Positions 6,849 through 7,961 of a stretch of DNA of 7,961 nt are shown here, piece after piece (position 1 is the first letter of the stretch; the number at the start of each line of letters is the position of its first letter). A model generated the notes under the pieces. The model saw nothing but the letters and a program-made list of their open reading frames with translations, did not search any database and was not told the DNA's origin. The DNA comes from Bacteroidota bacterium (lineage in GTDB: Bacteria; Bacteroidota; Bacteroidia; B-17B0; B-17BO), in assembly GCA_947462425.1 (NCBI GenBank), contig CANHPI010000109.1, forward strand, positions 1 to 7,961, given 5' to 3'. The position numbers were made by a program, and so were the translations under genes.

Positions 6849-7532
6849 ATGCTCGATGATTTTCTTGCCCTTATTTATCCTCGTAATTGCGTGTCTTGTG
6901 GCAACTCACTTTACAAACATGAAGAGCAGGTTTGTAATTACTGTTATTTAAATTTACCAAAAACTAATTTTCATAAACAACCACGTAATCCGGTAGATGC
7001 TTTATTTTATGGGCGAACACATTTACTATTGGCAAGCAGTTTTTATTTATTTACTAAAAAAGGAAGTATCCAAAAAGTACTACATGCTATTAAATATAAA
7101 AATAATAAAGACTTAGCGATACTTGTTGGAAAATGGTATGCTGAAGATTTATTGAAAAATCCTATCATCAGTAAAGCAGACTTTATTATTCCCGTGCCAT
7201 TACACAGCAAAAAATTTAAAATACGAGGCTATAATCAAAGTGAAGAATTTGCAAAAGGTCTATCGGAAGGATTAAAAATACCTTTAAATACAAGTGTTTT
7301 ACAACGTAAAGAATTTACAGAAACACAAACTAAAAAAAGTAAATATGAGCGTTGGGAAAATGTAGAAGAAGTTTTTGAATTAATAGTTCCTGAAACATTT
7401 AAAAATAAACATGTAGTATTAGTTGATGATGTGATTACTACGGGCGCAACTATTGAAGCCTGTTGTCAGCTATTACAACAAATAGAAGAGATACAAATAA
7501 GTGTGTTGAGTATTGCTTATGCGGATAAATAA
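6849..7532 (+). CDS. comF: ComF-family phosphoribosyltransferase-like protein
   Basis: The product has 227 residues, a normal length. An N-terminal zinc finger C14-x2-C17 ... C29-x2-C32 follows a double-Leu/Ile-Tyr-Pro start (LALIYPRNC) typical of ComF. The phosphoribosyltransferase-like fold comprises LHAIKYKNNKDLA (78-90), PVPLHSKKFKIRGYNQ (115-130), an RKxxTxTQTKKSKYERWENV-like segment (153-172), and the PRPP-loop motif VLVDDVITTGAT (190-201), with the two acidic residues and the TTG turn intact. In Bacillus and Helicobacter, ComF acts in DNA uptake during transformation. In most bacteria its substrate is not established, and such genes also occur in non-competent species. The start ATG lies 3 nt after the stop of the giant surface-protein gene, which implies co-transcription and possible translational coupling. 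No other competence genes are visible. Confidence 0.93.
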   Translation: MLDDFLALIYPRNCVSCGNSLYKHEEQVCNYCYLNLPKTNFHKQPRNPVDALFYGRTHLLLASSFYLFTKKGSIQKVLHAIKYKNNKDLAILVGKWYAEDLLKNPIISKADFIIPVPLHSKKFKIRGYNQSEEFAKGLSEGLKIPLNTSVLQRKEFTETQTKKSKYERWENVEEVFELIVPETFKNKHVVLVDDVITTGATIEACCQLLQQIEEIQISVLSIAYADK

Positions 7533-7539
7533 TTTTAAA

Positions 7540-7563
7540 CACATAGTCACATAGAGAACATAG
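7540..7563 (+). repeat. Three CACATAG-type short tandem units
   Basis: CACATAG (7540-7546), CACATAG (7548-7554) and AACATAG (7557-7563) recur at 8-9 bp spacing directly after comF. I recall similar CACATAG-rich tracts as dispersed intergenic elements in Bacteroidota genomes, but this window alone cannot show that. Between this tract and the next repeat lies a weak hairpin, TGTTTT (7571-7576) / AAAACA (7582-7587). It is too AT-rich and too far from the T-run at 7595-7601 to be called a terminator with confidence. Confidence 0.6.
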
Positions 7564-7601
7564 ATAAAAGTGTTTTGCAATAAAACAAGGCCCTCTTTTT
7601 T

Positions 7602-7636
7602 CTTTGCGAAAAAACTCTGCAAGCTTTGCGGTTAAA
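7602..7636 (+). repeat. CTTTGCG-type intergenic repeat next to the nfu stop
   Basis: CTTTGCG (7602-7608), a degenerate CTCTGC (7615-7620) and CTTTGCG (7624-7630) followed by GTTAAA form a degenerate tandem array that ends 3 bp from the nfu stop codon. Arrays of CTTTGCG ending in CTTTGCGGTTAAA are, from memory, a recurrent intergenic element in this phylum. It forms a pair with the CACATAG units at 7540-7563 in the 106-bp gap between convergent genes. Confidence 0.6.
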
Positions 7637-7638
7637 CC

Positions 7639-7961
7639 TTACATCGCCTCACTCACCACTTCTTTCACCGCATCAGGCAATAAACGTTTTAATAACGCTT
7701 CGATACCTGCTTTTAATGTCATCGTGCTACTTGGACAACCACTGCAAGCGCCGCGCATTTGCACTGTTACAACCCCATCTTTTAACTCCTTAAAAGTAAT
7801 CATTCCTCCATCCGACTCTACTGCTGGGCGACTATACTGATCTAACACTTCAATTATTTTAGCCTCTACTTCATCTTTTGCGGCAACATGTTGTGTGCTA
7901 ATTGTTATTTTTTCAGTAAACGTATTGTCAACCGCCACGTCTTGTTTTGGTAATGCTGTTA
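7639..7961 (-). CDS. NifU-like/Nfu Fe-S cluster carrier protein, C-terminal part (5' end outside window)
   Basis: The frame reads through to the right edge, so the gene is partial. A GTG at 7938 is the only start-like codon near the edge, but the same frame continues upstream without a stop (TALPKQD precedes it), so the GTG is probably internal. Counted from that codon, the Nfu domain covers about residues 23-99. It has the SDGGMITF motif (42-49) and the cluster-binding GACSGCPSSTMTLK with C65-x2-C68, followed by the helix ending LPDAVKEVVSE. Nfu proteins bridge a [4Fe-4S] cluster between two subunits and hand it to target enzymes. The linker ahead of the domain suggests the roughly 200-residue form with an Nfu N-terminal domain, which is inference. 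It is convergent with comF. Confidence 0.92.
   Translation of the reverse strand, partial: TALPKQDVAVDNTFTEKITISTQHVAAKDEVEAKIIEVLDQYSRPAVESDGGMITFKELKDGVVTVQMRGACSGCPSSTMTLKAGIEALLKRLLPDAVKEVVSEAM

Noticed and set aside
7604..7840. 78-codon ORF on the + strand opposite nfu
   Set aside because: It is the complement of the well-supported nfu gene and begins in the intergenic repeat.
7936..7938. GTG as the start of a 99-residue Nfu protein
   Set aside because: The frame remains open to the window edge with plausible protein sequence, so the true start is probably outside.

Overview
The window looks like chromosomal DNA from a member of the Bacteroidota (Cytophaga/Flavobacterium/Sphingobacterium-like, genus not resolvable). 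The DNA is AT-rich, ribosome-binding sites are weak or absent, and several upstream regions match the Bacteroidota TTTG / TAnnTTTG promoter pattern. The predicted proteins also fit: a succinate dehydrogenase iron-sulfur subunit of the Bacteroidota type, a giant secreted lamin-tail-domain protein with a FlgD-like C-terminal domain, and ComF and Nfu proteins.

Layout, left to right. (1) The 3' end of sdhB (+), closed by a strong intrinsic terminator. (2) A PhnA/YjdM-family zinc-ribbon gene (+) with a plausible own promoter. (3) A 223-bp gap between this gene and the convergent asd gene. It holds a 21-bp-period direct repeat (ACCACTTAT twice), an abutting TAGTTTTG promoter-like element and a 12-bp-stem terminator whose loop can pair with an upstream CCC tract. 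Together these could be a small non-coding RNA gene of about 120 nt; otherwise they are a bidirectional terminator with decorations. (4) asd (-), aspartate-semialdehyde dehydrogenase. (5) Divergent from asd, a 1411-residue secreted protein (+): signal peptide, N-terminal beta-rich domain, then four Ig-like plus lamin-tail modules with a period near 270 residues, then a FlgD-like C-terminal domain. (6) comF (+), starting 3 nt after the stop of the giant gene and so probably co-transcribed. (7) An intergenic composite repeat (CACATAG units, then CTTTGCG units). (8) The 3' part of an nfu/NifU-like gene (-), running off the right edge.

Most genes are housekeeping genes: respiration/TCA cycle, amino-acid biosynthesis, Fe-S cluster delivery and DNA-uptake-type phosphoribosyltransferase. 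They show no single pathway logic. The stretches deserving a second look are the possible regulated sRNA at 1323-1485, the poly-T tracts within the signal-peptide codons of the giant surface protein (possible phase variation), and the exact 271-residue in-register duplication inside that protein. No CRISPR array, transposase, tRNA or rRNA was seen.
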